Source of the DNA: Bacillota bacterium
GTDB taxonomy: Bacteria > Bacillota > Dethiobacteria > DTU022
Direction of reading: 5' to 3'
NCBI GenBank assembly: GCA_012510625.1
Contig: JAAZHP010000153.1
Span: forward strand, 1 to 12,573
DNA: 12,573 bases
Shown here: piece by piece, positions 12,459 through 12,573 of the stretch
How the letters are laid out: each line of letters opens with the position of its first letter
Position numbering within the stretch: position 1 is the stretch's first letter
Made by a program: the position numbers and the translations under genes
The notes under the pieces: generated by a model
The model's input: the letters and a program-made list of their open reading frames with translations, nothing else
Databases searched by the model: none
Told to the model about the DNA's origin: nothing

Positions 12459-12522
12459 CCTTTTTGCCTCCTTGCTATTTTTCATTGTATGCCATGCAGG
12501 GACATGGCTTTAATAGCCCTGT
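12459..12522 (-). other. Leader of the first MttB-like gene with small hairpin
   Basis: The 64-base stretch before the GTG start contains GCCATG/CATGGC arms (12491-12496 and 12503-12508) with a 6-base loop, then the ribosome binding site AAGGAGG (about 12467-12473). No B12-riboswitch-type conserved box is seen here. The operon promoter is probably outside the window. Confidence 0.35.
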
Positions 12523-12573
12523 TCATGCAAAAGTCATTCCATCCGCAAAGGCCTCATTTAGAATGATGCTCCC
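12523..12573 (-). CDS. Possible C-terminal end of an upstream gene, partial
   Basis: From the right edge one minus-strand frame runs 16 codons to a TGA at 12523-12525 and reads GSIILNEAFADGMTFA; the other two frames stop within a few codons. The sequence has a plausible protein C-terminus composition and would end 64 bases before the first MttB-like start, as expected for a preceding operon member. It is too short to identify, and an open frame of this length could arise by chance. Confidence 0.28.
   Translation of the reverse strand, partial: GSIILNEAFADGMTFA

Noticed and set aside
12459..12573. Cobalamin riboswitch before the methyltransferase operon
   Set aside because: Only small hairpins are present; I see no B12-box-like conserved sequence and the leader is too short.

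Overview
The window looks like chromosomal DNA from an anaerobic, probably spore-forming Firmicute of the Clostridia (Peptococcaceae, Moorella or Syntrophomonas type). This is inferred from gene content: two MttB-superfamily methyltransferases paired with corrinoid proteins, a methyltetrahydrofolate:corrinoid methyltransferase, a YtpB-type (DUF2600) terpene synthase, a DUF2512/YndM-like membrane protein, strong GGAGG-type ribosome binding sites with several TTG/GTG starts, and dispersed GC-rich palindromic repeats. No rRNA or tRNA gene is present, so the genus cannot be fixed.

Layout, left to right. 1-437 is the N-terminal part of an unrecognised four-helix membrane protein (minus). 754-1449 is a metallo-beta-lactamase-fold hydrolase (minus), divergent from 1514-2089, an unrecognised charged helical protein (plus). 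2090-2360 is a repeat-rich spacer. 2361-3164 is the methyl-THF:corrinoid methyltransferase (minus). 3424-3678 is a small free-standing EF-Tu-domain-II-like protein (minus), divergent from a DUF2512 membrane protein (3858-4325) and a YtpB-like large terpene synthase (4448-5551), both plus. A strong hairpin at 5573-5607 separates these from a minus-strand series: hotdog thioesterase (5620-6051), thioredoxin (6432-6755) and polyprenyl diphosphate synthase (6808-7842). The right third, 8093-12458, is a minus-strand operon read as MttB-like, corrinoid protein, MttB-like, corrinoid protein, closed by a rho-independent terminator at 8042-8075. At the right edge the last 16 codons of a possible upstream gene may be visible.

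How the genes may work together. The two MttB/corrinoid pairs should move a methyl group from a methylated amine, most likely a quaternary amine such as a betaine, onto cob(I)alamin. The methyl-THF methyltransferase at 2361-3164 is the expected next step, passing methyl groups between the corrinoid and tetrahydrofolate and so linking to the Wood-Ljungdahl pathway. Neither MttB has an in-frame amber codon. The position aligned to pyrrolysine is Glu in one and Ile in the other, and TAG is the ordinary stop of six of the twelve complete genes. The substrates are unknown, and no corrinoid-reactivating protein or transporter is in view. Separately, the polyprenyl diphosphate synthase and the YtpB-like enzyme could form a short sesquarterpene (C35) route.

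The spacers hold at least four copies of a GTAGGGGCGGGC hairpin repeat. One of them supplies the stop codon of the thioredoxin gene.
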